Shown here: positions 27,599 to 39,017 of the stretch, one piece after another
Position numbering within the stretch: position 1 is the stretch's first letter
How the letters are laid out: every line of letters starts with the position of its first letter
Source of the DNA: Deltaproteobacteria bacterium
Lineage (GTDB): Bacteria; Desulfobacterota; Deferrisomatia; Deferrisomatales; JACRMM01
Reading direction: 5' to 3'
Length of the DNA stretch: 64,000 bases
Assembly (NCBI GenBank): GCA_016214985.1
Contig: JACRMM010000014.1
Span: 203,293 to 267,292, forward strand
The notes under the pieces: model-generated
The model's database searches: none
The model's input: the letters and a program-made list of their open reading frames with translations, nothing else
What the model was told of the DNA's origin: nothing
Translations under genes and position numbers: made by a program

Positions 27599-28204
27599 AT
27601 GCCCAGGAAGGTTCTCGGCATCGTGGGGAGCTATCGGAAAGGTGGCGCCATCGATACCCTGGTCAGCGAGGTGCTTCGGGCGGCCGGTGAAGCGGGCGCC
27701 GAAACGACGAAGATCTACCTGGTGGACCGGCGGATCGAATTCTGTACGAACTGCCGCCGCTGTACCCAGGTGCGGGGGCCGGACCCCGGCCCGTGCCTCC
27801 ACAACGACGACCTGGCCGAGATCCTGAGGGCCTATCGGTTGTCGGACGGCCTGGTGCTGGGTGCGCCGGTGAACTTCTTCAATCTGAACGCCCTGACCCG
27901 CCGGTTTATGGAGCGGCTCGTCTGCTTCGCCTACTGGCCCTGGGAGTCCCACGGCGGGCCGGCGATGAGGTCCAAGGCGAAGACCAAGAGCGCCGTCCTG
28001 GTCACTTCGGCGGCCATGCCGGGACCCCTGATCCGCTGGGCCACCGGGGCTGTCCGCGCGCTCCGGATCACGGCGACCACCCTGGGGGCCAGGCCGATCG
28101 CAACGCTGGCTGTCGGGCTGATGGGCGACGAGGAGCGGCCCAGCGTCCCCGAGAGGGCGCTCCGGAGGGCTCGTGCGGCGGGCCGCCGCCTGGCGGCGCC
28201 GTGA
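27599..28204 (+). CDS. NADPH-dependent FMN reductase / flavodoxin-like protein (iron-sulfur flavoprotein type)
   Basis: A 201-residue flavodoxin-fold protein. The phosphate-binding loop is GIVGSYRKGGAIDTLVSEVL. A cysteine cluster, FCTNCRRCTQ plus a later PCLHNDD, matches NAD(P)H-dependent reductases related to iron-sulfur flavoproteins. GAPVNFFNLNALTRRFMERL is the usual FMN-side segment. It starts at ATG 27599 behind GAGAGGAGACC. It probably reduces a quinone, metal or disulfide using FMN. It is just upstream of the rhodanese-like gene, which suggests redox or sulfur/selenium chemistry in common, but this is inference. Confidence 0.85.
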   Translation: MPRKVLGIVGSYRKGGAIDTLVSEVLRAAGEAGAETTKIYLVDRRIEFCTNCRRCTQVRGPDPGPCLHNDDLAEILRAYRLSDGLVLGAPVNFFNLNALTRRFMERLVCFAYWPWESHGGPAMRSKAKTKSAVLVTSAAMPGPLIRWATGAVRALRITATTLGARPIATLAVGLMGDEERPSVPERALRRARAAGRRLAAP

Positions 28205-28311
28205 GCGGTGCGCTTGGGCCGTCTTGACGGCGGAGCCGCCGGTGCGAGACTCCAGAGGCCGTGCGGCGGCCCACCCGGACGACGTGAACGGCATCGGAGG
28301 AGGATGCGCTC

Positions 28312-28629
28312 ATGACAGAGGTGCCGAGGATCACCCCCGAGGAGGCGCACGCCAAGGTGACGGCGGGGAAGAGCCTGCTCGTGTGCGGGTACGAGGACCC
28401 GGAGAGGTTCGCAGCGATGCACCTGGAAGGCGGCATCTCGATCCAGGAGTTCCGGATGCTGCGGCCGACGCTGGCGAAGGACCGGGAGATCATCTTCTAC
28501 TGCGCGTGACATCAGGAGGCCACGGCCGCCGGTCAGGCGGCGAAGGCGATCGAGCTCGGTTTCGTCAACAGCAAGGCCCTCCTCAACGGCATCGAGGGCT
28601 GGAAGGACGCGGGGTTCCGATTCCTGTAG
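28312..28629 (+). CDS. Rhodanese-like protein with a predicted selenocysteine (in-frame UGA)
   Basis: ATG 28312 opens a rhodanese domain (ITPEEAHAKVTAGKSLLVCG, then EDPERFAAMHLEGG) that meets TGA at 28507-28509 after IIFYCA. The same frame then continues HQEATAAGQAAKAIELGF to GIEGWKDAGFRFL and a TAG at 28627. With UGA read as Sec at residue 66 the protein is 105 residues, a normal single-domain rhodanese. Sec takes the place of the second Cys in the family pattern YCACPxEAT. A hairpin with a GG-starting loop lies 15 bases after the UGA. A nonsense mutation is the alternative, but the downstream part shows no decay. Sec rhodaneses have, to my knowledge, appeared in bacterial selenoprotein surveys. 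Confidence 0.8.
28507..28541 (+). promoter_or_regulatory. Candidate bacterial SECIS element with its UGA codon
   Basis: The UGA at 28507-28509 is followed after 15 bases by a six-pair stem GCCGCC (28525-28530) / GGCGGC (28536-28541) with a five-base loop GGUCA. The UGA-to-loop distance (21 bases) and a G in the first loop positions fit the consensus for bacterial SECIS elements. Confidence 0.65.
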
Positions 28630-28827
28630 GAGCCTTGCGGGTGTCCAGCGGCGCGCGAAAATGCCTGCCCCCGAAATCACTCGTTGACCCGCATCGCCGA
28701 GTCGTGCGATCCAGTGTCGATTTCCCGGTCGTGTTCGGCTGGGGAGGGAAGCCGGCCCGGTGTCCGACCCAACCCTGCGCCCGGAGCGGTTCGATCGTCC
28801 AACCCTGTCCACCGCGAGATTCCTGCC

Positions 28828-30927
28828 ATGTCCGACGTGAACCCGCTCCTCCGGCTCGGAGACCGGTTGCCGGCCTTCGACCGGATCACCCCGGCCCACG
28901 TGGAGCCTGCAATCTGTGGTCTCTGCGAACGCGTTTCCACCGGTTTCGAGGGGCTGGAGCGTGACCTCGAGGCAGCGGGCTCTCCCAGTTGGGAGGGGAC
29001 CCTGACCCGGCTTCACGACCTCGTAGAGCCGCTCCGGCTCGCCTGGGGCGTGGTGAACCACCTGATGGCCGTGCGGAACTCTCCCGAGTTGAGGGCCGCG
29101 CACCAGGCCGTGCAACCCGAGGTCGTGCGCCTCTTCGTGCGCGTGGGCCAGAGCCGCCCGCTCTACGAGGCCCTCGGGCGCCTGCGCGCAGAGGAGGCCT
29201 GGGCCGCGCTCGATGCGACCCAGCGCCGAGTGGTCGAAAACGAGCGGCGCGACATGGAGCTGTCGGGCGTGGGGCTCGAGGGGGCGGCTCGGGAGCGCTT
29301 TCAGGCCGTGAGCCTGGAGCTCTCGGAGCTCTCGACCCGGTTCTCGAACCAGCTCCTGGACGCCACGAAGGCGTTCGAGCTCCTCCTGACCCACTCCGAC
29401 GAGGTGGCGGGGCTGCCGGCCTCGGCCCGCGCCGTCGCGGCCGCCGGGGCCCGGGCGCACGGGCACGCGGGCGCGACCCCCGAGGCCGGACCTTGGCGCA
29501 TCAGCCTCGACGCCCCCTCCTTCGGCCCCTTTCTCGAACACGCCCGGCGCCGAGACCTGCGGGAGGCGCTGTACCGGGCGTTTGTGGCCCGGGCGTCGAG
29601 CGAGCCGCAGGACAACAGGCCTCTTCTCGAGCGGATCCTTGCCCTGCGGCAGGAGCTGGCCAAGCTCCTGGGTCGGAGGACCTACGCCGAGGTGAGCCTG
29701 GCCGCGAAGATGGCAGGCCACGTGGCCGCGGCCGACGCGCTCCTAGACCGGCTGCGCGCCGCGGCCCGACCCAGGGCCGAGGAGGAGCACCGGGAGCTCA
29801 CCGCCTTCGCCCGGGAGAAGAGCGGCGATGCGTCGCTTGCGCTCGCCTTGTGGGACGTTCCGTTCTGGGCCGAGCGGCTCCGGGAAGTGCGCTACGCCTA
29901 TACGGACGAGGAACTTCGCCCGTACTTCGCCCTGCCCCGCGTCCTCGACGGCCTCTTTGCCCTGGCAGAGCGGCTCTTCGGCGTTCGGATCACCGCCGCG
30001 GACGGCGAGGCGCCGGTGTGGCACGCCGACGTGCGGTACTTCCGCCTCGCGGAGGCGGAGAGCAGCGCCGAGCTCGCCTCGTTCTACCTCGACCCGTACT
30101 CGCGGCCCGCCGACAAGCGCGGCGGCGCCTGGATGGACACCTGCCTGGACCGGCTCGTCACCGAGTGGGGCGTGCGCCGCCCGGTCGCGTACCTGGTGTG
30201 CAATCAGACGCCTCCCGTCGGCGGCACGCCGTCGCTCATGACCTTCCGCGAGGTCGAGACCCTCTTCCACGAGTTCGGCCACGGCCTCCAGCACCTGTTG
30301 ACGACGGTCGACCACCCCCAGGCTGCCGGAATCAACGGCGTGGAGTGGGACGCCGTGGAGCTCGCGAGCCAGTTCCTGGAGAACTGGTGCTACGACCCGG
30401 CGACCGTCCTGGGAACCCCGGACAGCCCGGGCCTGGCCCGGCACTGGCAGACCGGAGAGCCGCTGCCTCCGGAGGTCTTCGACCGCGTACGCGGCAGCCG
30501 CACCTGCCGCGCGGCCACCGCCACGCTTCGGCAGGTGTACCTCGCCACCCTCGACCTGGAGCTTCACCATCGCCGCGCGCCGGGCGAGGCGTCCCGGGCG
30601 GTCCAGGAGAGGGTGGCCGCGCGAAACACGGTGCTCCCACCCCTGCCCGAGGACCGCTTCCTGTGCTCCTTCGCCCACCTCTTCGCCGGCGGCTACGCGG
30701 CGGGGTACTACAGCTACAAGTGGGCGGAGGTGCTCGCGGCCGACGCCTTCGCCGGCTTCGAGGAGGCGGGCCTCGCCGACCCCGAGGCGGTCGCCCGCAC
30801 CGGCCGTCGGTTTCGCGCTACGGTTCTTTCCCTCGGCGGCAGCCGACCCCCCCTGGAGGTCTTCCGGGCCTTCCGGGGTCGGGACCCCAGCCCCGAGCCC
30901 CTGCTCCGGCAGGCCGGGCTCGCCTAG
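28828..30927 (+). CDS. prlC: M3-family oligopeptidase (oligopeptidase A / PrlC type)
   Basis: A 699-residue cytoplasmic zinc metallopeptidase that degrades short peptides. The zinc site is HEFGH with His481, Glu482 and His485, and the third ligand Glu511 in [14 protein letters not shown]. The N-terminal helical half contains [10 protein letters not shown], typical of OpdA/PrlC. It starts at ATG 28828, with only a weak ribosome site; an upstream in-frame ATG at 28684 gives a non-homologous extension. Length is normal for the family (about 680-710). It stands 51 bases before the fumarase gene. Confidence 0.93.
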   Translation: MSDVNPLLRLGDRLPAFDRITPAHVEPAICGLCERVSTGFEGLERDLEAAGSPSWEGTLTRLHDLVEPLRLAWGVVNHLMAVRNSPELRAAHQAVQPEVVRLFVRVGQSRPLYEALGRLRAEEAWAALDATQRRVVENERRDMELSGVGLEGAARERFQAVSLELSELSTRFSNQLLDATKAFELLLTHSDEVAGLPASARAVAAAGARAHGHAGATPEAGPWRISLDAPSFGPFLEHARRRDLREALYRAFVARASSEPQDNRPLLERILALRQELAKLLGRRTYAEVSLAAKMAGHVAAADALLDRLRAAARPRAEEEHRELTAFAREKSGDASLALALWDVPFWAERLREVRYAYTDEELRPYFALPRVLDGLFALAERLFGVRITAADGEAPVWHADVRYFRLAEAESSAELASFYLDPYSRPADKRGGAWMDTCLDRLVTEWGVRRPVAYLVCNQTPPVGGTPSLMTFREVETLFHEFGHGLQHLLTTVDHPQAAGINGVEWDAVELASQFLENWCYDPATVLGTPDSPGLARHWQTGEPLPPEVFDRVRGSRTCRAATATLRQVYLATLDLELHHRRAPGEASRAVQERVAARNTVLPPLPEDRFLCSFAHLFAGGYAAGYYSYKWAEVLAADAFAGFEEAGLADPEAVARTGRRFRATVLSLGGSRPPLEVFRAFRGRDPSPEPLLRQAGLA

Positions 30928-30977
30928 AGGCCCAGTGGCGGCTGCGCCGAACCCTTTCGTTCAGAGGAGGAGTGCCC

Positions 30978-32603
<1,626 letters not shown>

Positions 32604-32676
32604 GGGGGGAAGCTAGAAAACCTGGAGGAGACCGGGAAGCGGGTGTCGTGCCTCCGGCACGGTCGGAGGGCTAGAA

Positions 32677-35600
32677 CTACCGTCCGTCCGGCATGACTCC
32701 GATGCTTCCCCGCAGTTCCTCCCACTTCCGGTCGAGCCGCTGGGCGGAGACGGGGAAGGCGGTGCCCAGCTCCTGGGCAAAGAGCGACACCCGGAGCTCT
32801 TCGATCATCCGGCCGTACTCGTCGGCGAGAAGCGCTTGCTCCGGGGTGAAGGGCACGCAGCCGAGCGCCGCGGCGAGGCGCGCCTCGTGGGGGAGCACCT
32901 GGCGCTCCTTGTCCGCGTCCTTGGCCGGGGCGACGTGGGCGCGCTCGATGCGGACCCGGAGCGCCTTGAGGAGCCGCGGCAGCTCGGCGAGGCGTGTGGT
33001 GGAGGCAGTCTGCAGGACGTCGGCCGGCACGAGGCGATCGAGGGCCGCCCGGATGACGTCGAAGCGCGCGGCGCTTGGCCCGCCGAGGGGCCGGTACCGG
33101 GCCAGGAGGTCGAGGGCGCGCCGGCGCTCCTCCAGGACGGTCAGGAGCAGGCCGTGGACCTCCTGTGCCCGCCGGAACAGCCCCCCGCCTTTGAGCGCCG
33201 AGACCCGCCCGAGGAATGCGGCACGGTCGGGGATCGCACCGGAGCGGGTCTCAAACACCTCGGTCAGCACGAGGTCCAACGCGTCTCTCGCCGCCGCTGC
33301 CGAGCCGCCCAGCCCCTCGAAGAGGGGCCACTCGTCCCGGCCGGGCGCCAGGTCCTTCTTCAGCACCGCGAGCTCGCCCCCGAAGTAGGCGCCGTAGAGG
33401 GCCAGGAGCCCGGCCCGGCCAGTCCGCGCCCGCTCCGCGGCACTGGAGAAGAGGCGAACCGCCGCGCGGCCGTTCTCCAGGCGGGCGAAGCCCGGAAATG
33501 CGTGGACCCCGGCCCCGAGGGAGAGCCGGTCGGGCAGGTCGGGCCCGTCGTAGGCGATGACGTCGTCTCTCTCCCACTGGCGCCGCGCCTCCTCGAAGAG
33601 GTCGGACGCCCCTGACGCCGGCGCGGGGGCCGCGGCGGCCAGGAGTTCTGAGTAATCGCGGGTGGCGGCCCGGGGCTCTCCGCCGTCGCCGGCCAGCTGA
33701 AAGCGAAAGCACAGGTGGACCGGCAACGACGCCAGGGGCCAGTCGCTCCGGCTCACCCGGAGCCGAAACCGGCGCAGGAGGAGGTCCTGGAGGGCACCGA
33801 GCAGCGAGCCCTCGCCGGGCTGGAGCTCTTCCAAGAGCTCGCCGGCGGTCTTCGCGACCGGGACGAGGTGCCGGCGCAGGCTCTTGGGCAGGCCCTTGAG
33901 GAGCGCGTGGACCTTCTCTTCCAGGAGCCCCGGCACGACCCATTCGAAGACCGCGGGGTCGAAGTCCGCTGCACGCTGCCCCGGGATCGTCACCGTCACC
34001 CCGTCGGCCTCGTGCCCCGGCTCGAACCGGTAGGAGAGGGGAAGCGCGAGGTCCCCGACTCGAAGCGTCGAGGGAAAGGGCTCGAGAGGTGGTATCTCGG
34101 AGAGGAGGTCCTCCTCCTGGAGTCGAAGGAAGTCGTCGGAGCCCCGTTCCTTGATCTGCTTCGCGAGCGTCCTCTGGTCGCAGACCTCGCCCACTCGCCC
34201 GTCGTAGAACGCGAAGAGGGTCTCGTCGTCCGGAAGGAGCCCCCGGCGGCGGATCTTATCCTCCAGGTCTTCAAGTTTGGCGAGAAGCCTCTTGTTGTGC
34301 TCCAGAAAGCCGAAAAACCCCTTCAACTCTCCTTCCACAAGCGCCGACCGAAGGAAGATCTCCCGGGCCTCGCGCGGGTTTACCCGGCCGTAATCGACCC
34401 GGCGGCCCGCGACGATCACGAGCCCGAAGAGCGTGACCGTCTCGGAGGCTACGACCTGACCCCGGTTCTTCTCCCAGTGGGGCTCGACGTAGCTTCGCCG
34501 GCACAGGGGGCCGGCCAACTCCTCGAGCCACCCGGGGTCGATCGTGGCCACGGTCCGCGCGAAGAGCCGTGAGGTCTCCACGAGCTCGCCCGCCACGATC
34601 CAGGGGCCGGCCCGGTTCACCTGGCCCGAGCCGGGGAAGATCGTCAGCGTCTGGTTTCCGGCCCCGAGGTAGACGTTCTTCTCCTTCTTCACACCGATGT
34701 TTCGCAGGTGCCCCGAGAGGATCGCGCGGTGGACGGCCTCCGGGGCGGCCGGTGTCCCGTTGGGCGCGAACCCCGGCTCGCGCCGCAGCACGGCGCCGAT
34801 CTGCTCGTGCACGTCCCGCCACTCGCGCATCCGCTGGAACGAGAGAAAGTGGTCCCGGCAGAACCGCCGCATCCGGCCCTGTGTCTTCAGCTCCTCCAGG
34901 GTGTCGTGGTAGGCGTCCCAGATCGCCACGTAGCCGAGGAAGTCCGAGCCGGGCACCTTGAACCGGGCGTGCGCGAGGTCGGCCTTGTCGCGTTGGTCCG
35001 CCGGGCGCTCCCGCGGGTCCTGGACGCTCAGGCCTGCCGCGATGATTGCCACCTCCCGAAGGGCACGGGTCTTCCGGGCCTCGAGGAGCATTCGGGACAC
35101 GCGGGGGTCGAGCGGCAGCCGCGCCATGAGCCGACCCTCGGCCGTGAGCTGCCGCTTCCCGTCCAGGGCGCCGAGCTCGATCAGCGTGGTCGTCCCGTCC
35201 TTGAGGGCCCGGGACGACGGCGGGTCGAGGAAGGGAAACTCCGCCGGGTCGCCGAGCCCGAGCGCCGCCATGCGCAGGATCACTTCGGCCAGGTTCGAAC
35301 GCTGGATCTCCGGGAGCGTGAACTGGGGCCGGGCCCCGTAGTCTTCCTCGGCGTAGAGCCGGATGCAGAGGCCCGGGCCCACCCGGCCACACCGGCCGGC
35401 GCGCTGATCGGCGCTCGAGCGCGAGATGGGCCGGATCGGAAGGCTCTGGGTGCGCGCCCGGGGGTTGTAGGTGGAGAGGCGCGCGAGGCCGGAGTCGACG
35501 ACGGTCCGGATCCCGGGCACAGTGACCGACGTCTCGGCCACGTTGGTGGCGAGCACGACCTTCTGCCTGTCGGCCCGCTGGAAGATCCGCCCCTGCTCCT

Positions 35601-36513
35601 GGCCGGACAGGCGGCCGTAGAGCGGCAGCACCACGCAGTGGTCGAGCCGTCGCCCTTCCAGGGCGGCCAGCGCCTCGACAATGTCTCGCTCGGTGGGCAG
35701 GAAGACGAGCACGTCGTCGCGTCGCCCGCTCCGGTGCAATTCGGCCACGGCCTCGACGGCCTGGTCGACGTAGGTTATGTCGCCCGACTCCTCGGCCTCC
35801 GGGTCCAGCGGCCGGTACTGGACCTCCACGGGGTAAGTCCGGCCCGACACCTCGATCACCGGCGCGCCGTTGAAGGCCTGGGAGAACTTGTCCGTGTCGA
35901 TGGTGGCTGAGGTGATGACGACCTTCAGGTCGGTTCGGCGCGCGAGGAGGCGCGTCAAGATCCCGAAGAGAAAATCGATGTTGAGGCTCCGCTCGTGGGC
36001 TTCGTCCACGATGATCGTGTCGTAGGCCCGAAGCTCCGGGTCACCCTGGGTCTCGGCCAGGAGCATGCCGTCGGTGACGAACTTGATCCGGGTCGAGGGC
36101 CGGGTGCGGTCGGCGAAGCGGATCTTGTAGCCCACGAGGCCTTCCCCGGCAGGCCCGAGCTCCTCGGCGACCCGTGCGGCCACGGTGACGGCGGCGATCC
36201 GGCGGGGCTGGGTGCAGGCGACCAGCCGGCCGCGGCCGCGGCCGGCCTCGAGGCACATCTTCGGGAGCTGGGTGGACTTGCCCGAGCCCGTAGCGCCGGT
36301 GATGACGACCACGGGGTTGTCGCGGATGGCCGCGACGATCTCGTCGCGCCGGGCGACGATCGGCAGCTCGGGCGGATAGGCGAGATCTGGCAGGGAAGCG
36401 GGCGTCGGAGCGGGCCGAGGCGCGTTGCCCGGATCTGCGTCGGGTCGAAGCCGCCGGCGTCGGCGGCGCCGCCCGGCGGGGGCGCGAGGGGGAGAGTCGT
36501 CGGGTGCGGTCAT
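32677..36513 (-). CDS. hrpA: ATP-dependent RNA helicase HrpA (DEAH box)
   Basis: A 1,278-residue protein, the normal size for HrpA. After a basic tail (Arg-rich, residues 15-25) comes the helicase core: Walker A GATGSGKST, motif II VDEAHERSLNIDFLF, motif III SATIDTD and motif VI DQRAGRCGRVGPG. The HA2 and OB domains follow, and then a long C-terminal DUF3418 region. It remodels RNA or ribosomal complexes; HrpA has been linked to rescue of stalled ribosomes. It starts at ATG 36513. It is convergent with fumarase; a small hairpin (CGTGCC TCC GGCACG, 32647-32661) lies in the gap. Confidence 0.96.
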   Translation of the reverse strand: MTAPDDSPPRAPAGRRRRRRRLRPDADPGNAPRPAPTPASLPDLAYPPELPIVARRDEIVAAIRDNPVVVITGATGSGKSTQLPKMCLEAGRGRGRLVACTQPRRIAAVTVAARVAEELGPAGEGLVGYKIRFADRTRPSTRIKFVTDGMLLAETQGDPELRAYDTIIVDEAHERSLNIDFLFGILTRLLARRTDLKVVITSATIDTDKFSQAFNGAPVIEVSGRTYPVEVQYRPLDPEAEESGDITYVDQAVEAVAELHRSGRRDDVLVFLPTERDIVEALAALEGRRLDHCVVLPLYGRLSGQEQGRIFQRADRQKVVLATNVAETSVTVPGIRTVVDSGLARLSTYNPRARTQSLPIRPISRSSADQRAGRCGRVGPGLCIRLYAEEDYGARPQFTLPEIQRSNLAEVILRMAALGLGDPAEFPFLDPPSSRALKDGTTTLIELGALDGKRQLTAEGRLMARLPLDPRVSRMLLEARKTRALREVAIIAAGLSVQDPRERPADQRDKADLAHARFKVPGSDFLGYVAIWDAYHDTLEELKTQGRMRRFCRDHFLSFQRMREWRDVHEQIGAVLRREPGFAPNGTPAAPEAVHRAILSGHLRNIGVKKEKNVYLGAGNQTLTIFPGSGQVNRAGPWIVAGELVETSRLFARTVATIDPGWLEELAGPLCRRSYVEPHWEKNRGQVVASETVTLFGLVIVAGRRVDYGRVNPREAREIFLRSALVEGELKGFFGFLEHNKRLLAKLEDLEDKIRRRGLLPDDETLFAFYDGRVGEVCDQRTLAKQIKERGSDDFLRLQEEDLLSEIPPLEPFPSTLRVGDLALPLSYRFEPGHEADGVTVTIPGQRAADFDPAVFEWVVPGLLEEKVHALLKGLPKSLRRHLVPVAKTAGELLEELQPGEGSLLGALQDLLLRRFRLRVSRSDWPLASLPVHLCFRFQLAGDGGEPRAATRDYSELLAAAAPAPASGASDLFEEARRQWERDDVIAYDGPDLPDRLSLGAGVHAFPGFARLENGRAAVRLFSSAAERARTGRAGLLALYGAYFGGELAVLKKDLAPGRDEWPLFEGLGGSAAAARDALDLVLTEVFETRSGAIPDRAAFLGRVSALKGGGLFRRAQEVHGLLLTVLEERRRALDLLARYRPLGGPSAARFDVIRAALDRLVPADVLQTASTTRLAELPRLLKALRVRIERAHVAPAKDADKERQVLPHEARLAAALGCVPFTPEQALLADEYGRMIEELRVSLFAQELGTAFPVSAQRLDRKWEELRGSIGVMPDGR

Positions 36514-36704
36514 GGGATCCGTAGAAGGGGAGGGGACAGCCGGGGCGCACGCGGGAAACCTTTTGTACCCCACCTGACGAGGGCGCCACAAGGGGGCGGT
36601 CTATGACGTTGCTGCCCTGGCCGTGGGAAAATCTCTGGGAAGATCTCCGGGACCCGTCCCCAAGGATCTCACGCGAGGCGAGTCTGCGACGGTGCCTGGG
36701 GCTC

Positions 36705-37646
36705 TTACAGTGCGGGCTGGGCCATTCTGGCGGTGTTCACGAGAACTCCGGGGACCCAGAGCTCGTGGTCGACGAACTGGCATCCGTACCCGGAGGGGCG
36801 CGCCGCCGTGCTTCTCGGTTGGACCCAGCGGACCACGGCAGCGGAAGCAACCGGGCCGCCGAACGAAGGAAAGCGCAGGGAGAGGCGGGTGCCGACGGAG
36901 GGCTTCGAACGGGGGTCCTCGATGTAGAGGCCCCCGAGCGACACGTTGTCCGTGGAGCACATGCGGGAGGACTTCCGCTCCGGGAAGGTGACGACGACCG
37001 CGCTCTTCCAGGGGAGTCGGTCGGGCTGCCGCGGCAGTTGCGGCTCGAAGTCGAGGCAGCGAGCCGCCCACGCCCTCAACGTGTCCTCTGCCGAGCCGAT
37101 CGAGGCGACCGGGAAGCGCTGCGACAGATGGACGAGGGTTTCCTCGTCGTCCGACGGGAGGTCTTGCGGGCCCTCGTTGATGAGGAGTCCGGAGAGCGGC
37201 GGCACCGGGACGTCGGTCTTCCAGATCTCATGCACGGAGGGCGTGATGAGGCAGGTCGCGCGCGGAAGCAGGCGGCGGACGAGGTCGGCGCAGAGGTCCG
37301 GCGTTTGTCTGGTGTCGATGATGGCGATGACCACGTCCCCTCCGGCGGTCAAGTGCTTGTCTGCTTCTTTTCGGAGGGTTCGTCTCGCGAGTTGAGGCGC
37401 CGGGGAACCCGACGGAGCGGGCGGAGGGGGAGGGGACGCTGGCGCGCACGGAGACTTGTCGGGTGTGACGAGAAGGGGAGGTGTCGCGGGGCCGCAACCG
37501 CACGGCGGCGAGTCGAGGATGGAGCGGGCACCGGACGAACCCAACGCCGCCGGGCTCCAATAGGTCGCAAAGTATCCCGGACGTCCCCTCCGCTTCGCTC
37601 GGATCCCCAGATCGCCGGGACTTAGGACCGTGGTGAACATCGGCAT
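36705..37646 (-). CDS. PilZ-domain protein
   Basis: Up to 313 residues from ATG 37646. The C-terminal PilZ domain (about 215-300) has ERKSSRM, matching RxxxR, and TDNVSLGG, matching (D/N)xSxxG, the cyclic-di-GMP ligands. The middle (VVIAIIDTRQTPDLCADLVRR) may be a degenerate receiver-like fold. The first 100 residues are proline-rich and poorly convincing, and a TTG at 37352 may be the true start (about 215 residues). It probably controls motility or polysaccharide output in response to c-di-GMP. No partner gene is adjacent. Confidence 0.75.
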   Translation of the reverse strand: MPMFTTVLSPGDLGIRAKRRGRPGYFATYWSPAALGSSGARSILDSPPCGCGPATPPLLVTPDKSPCAPASPPPPPAPSGSPAPQLARRTLRKEADKHLTAGGDVVIAIIDTRQTPDLCADLVRRLLPRATCLITPSVHEIWKTDVPVPPLSGLLINEGPQDLPSDDEETLVHLSQRFPVASIGSAEDTLRAWAARCLDFEPQLPRQPDRLPWKSAVVVTFPERKSSRMCSTDNVSLGGLYIEDPRSKPSVGTRLSLRFPSFGGPVASAAVVRWVQPRSTAARPSGYGCQFVDHELWVPGVLVNTARMAQPAL

Positions 37647-37683
37647 CAAGATCGGCAGGAGCTGGCCGATTCGGTGTCTAACG

Positions 37684-37712
37684 TTGCTAGTTTTCGCCTG
37701 CAGGACTAGAAT
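37684..37712 (+). promoter_or_regulatory. Promoter of the fic gene
   Basis: TTGCTA (37684-37689), 17 bases, TAGAAT (37707-37712), 48 bases before the GTG start. Confidence 0.6.
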
Positions 37713-37717
37713 TCCAT

Positions 37718-37731
37718 CCGATTCGAATCGG
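37718..37731. promoter_or_regulatory. Perfect 14-base palindrome, probable operator of fic
   Basis: CCGATTCGAATCGG lies just downstream of the -10 box at the expected transcription start. The protein that binds it is unknown; Fic itself has a C-terminal winged helix and could autoregulate. Confidence 0.5.
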
Positions 37732-37759
37732 CAACGAGATCGGCAGAAGAGGCGACGAC

Positions 37760-38980
37760 GTGTTCGACCAGCCGACCCAGATGGAGCCCCTGCTCCCCAC
37801 CGGCGCCCGCGACCTGGACGACCTCGCGCGAGAGGTCGTCGCTCGCTCCGCCGCCCTCGGCGGCCAGCTCCACCCCATCACACAGGGGACCGTGACCGAG
37901 CTCCTGCGCTGGATCAACAGCTACTACTCCAACCTCATCGAGGGCCACAGCACACACCCCGTCGACATCGAGCGGGCCATGCGCGAGGACTACGCCCGCG
38001 ACCCCGCCAAGCGTGACCTCCAGGTGGAGAGCCTGGCCCACATCCACTGCCAGCGCGAGCTGGAGGCGCGGCTCGACGCCGAGCCCGGCATCAACACGGC
38101 GGACTGCGATTTCCTGCTGTGGCTGCACCGGACCTTTTACGCGCGGCTGCCCGATCGCCTGCGGGAGGTGCGCGACGAGGATACGGGCGAGGTGGCCACG
38201 GTAGCGCCGGGCGCCCTGCGGCAGCGCGAGGTGCGGGTGGGCCGCCACGTGGGCCCCAGGGCCGAGCGCCTGGGGGCGTTCCTGGAGCGCTTCGCGTCCT
38301 TCTACCGCACCGGCGCCTTCCACGGTATCACGCCCCTCGTTGCCGCCGCCGCGGCCCACCACAGGCTCATGTGGATCCACCCCTTCCTCGACGGCAACGG
38401 CCGGGTGGCCCGGCTCTACACCGACGCCTGTTTCCGGCACCTACCGCTTCGCGGGTACGGGCTGTGGAACGTGAGCCGGGGGCTCGCCCGACGCCGCAGT
38501 GACTACATGGCCGCGCTCACCTGGGCTGACGCCCCGCGGCGGAACGACCACGACGGCCGAGGCAACCTCTCCGACGAGGGGCTTGCGCGGTTCTGCCGGT
38601 TCTTCCTGGAGGTGTGCCTCGACCAGTGCGTCTTCATGGGCGGGATGCTGCGCCTCGATACGCTGCTCGACCGGGTCGAGGGCTACGTGCAGGGCCGCGC
38701 CCTCAAGGTCCTCCCCGGCCCCACGCCCGACGCGGCGCCCCTGAAGCGCGAGGCCTCCTACATGCTGCAGGAGGTGCTGCTCCGCGGCGAGATGGCCCGG
38801 GGCGACGTGCTGCGCGTCTCGGGCATGGCCGAGCGCACGGGTCGCGACCTGCTCGCGCAGCTCCTACAAGAAGGGCTCCTCGTCTCCGACTCGCCCAAGG
38901 GACGCGTTCGGCTCGGCATCCCCACCCACGTCGCGGGCGCGCTGCTGCCCGACCTCTACCCGGCGCAGGTGCTCGCGTGA
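37760..38980 (+). CDS. Fic-family protein (class II AMPylator) with C-terminal winged helix
   Basis: A 406-residue protein. The Fic core carries the complete motif HPFLDGNGRVAR, so it should transfer AMP or a similar group to a target hydroxyl. The inhibitory helix motif SNLIEG lies N-terminal, at residues 54-59, which is class II. The C-terminal 80 residues (REASYMLQEVLLRGEMARGD, then ERTGRDLLAQLLQEGLLVSD) look like a winged helix for DNA binding. It starts at GTG 37760 after AGAAGAGGCGACGAC. It has its own promoter and palindrome. It may be a toxin-like or regulatory enzyme in an accessory region. Confidence 0.92.
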   Translation: MFDQPTQMEPLLPTGARDLDDLAREVVARSAALGGQLHPITQGTVTELLRWINSYYSNLIEGHSTHPVDIERAMREDYARDPAKRDLQVESLAHIHCQRELEARLDAEPGINTADCDFLLWLHRTFYARLPDRLREVRDEDTGEVATVAPGALRQREVRVGRHVGPRAERLGAFLERFASFYRTGAFHGITPLVAAAAAHHRLMWIHPFLDGNGRVARLYTDACFRHLPLRGYGLWNVSRGLARRRSDYMAALTWADAPRRNDHDGRGNLSDEGLARFCRFFLEVCLDQCVFMGGMLRLDTLLDRVEGYVQGRALKVLPGPTPDAAPLKREASYMLQEVLLRGEMARGDVLRVSGMAERTGRDLLAQLLQEGLLVSDSPKGRVRLGIPTHVAGALLPDLYPAQVLA

Positions 38981-39017
38981 AGGCTCTGTCGGCGGCTGCC
39001 CAGCAGGAAACGGACGA

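Noticed and set aside
27287..28294. A 335-codon minus-strand frame across 27261-28294
   Set aside because: It covers the flavodoxin-like gene in antisense and has no family similarity; only its tail lies in the empty gap.
28507..28509. Reading the TGA as a plain stop giving a 64- or 65-residue protein
   Set aside because: That would cut the rhodanese in its active-site loop, while the following 39 codons still encode the rest of the domain in frame.
28989..30977. A long alternative frame through the M3 peptidase gene joining the fumarase frame
   Set aside because: It is Pro/Arg/Gly-rich antiframe sequence. The zinc-site frame of the peptidase is clearly the coding one.
32647..32661. The hairpin between fumarase and hrpA as a bidirectional terminator
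   Set aside because: Only six pairs with a three-base loop and no T run on either side.
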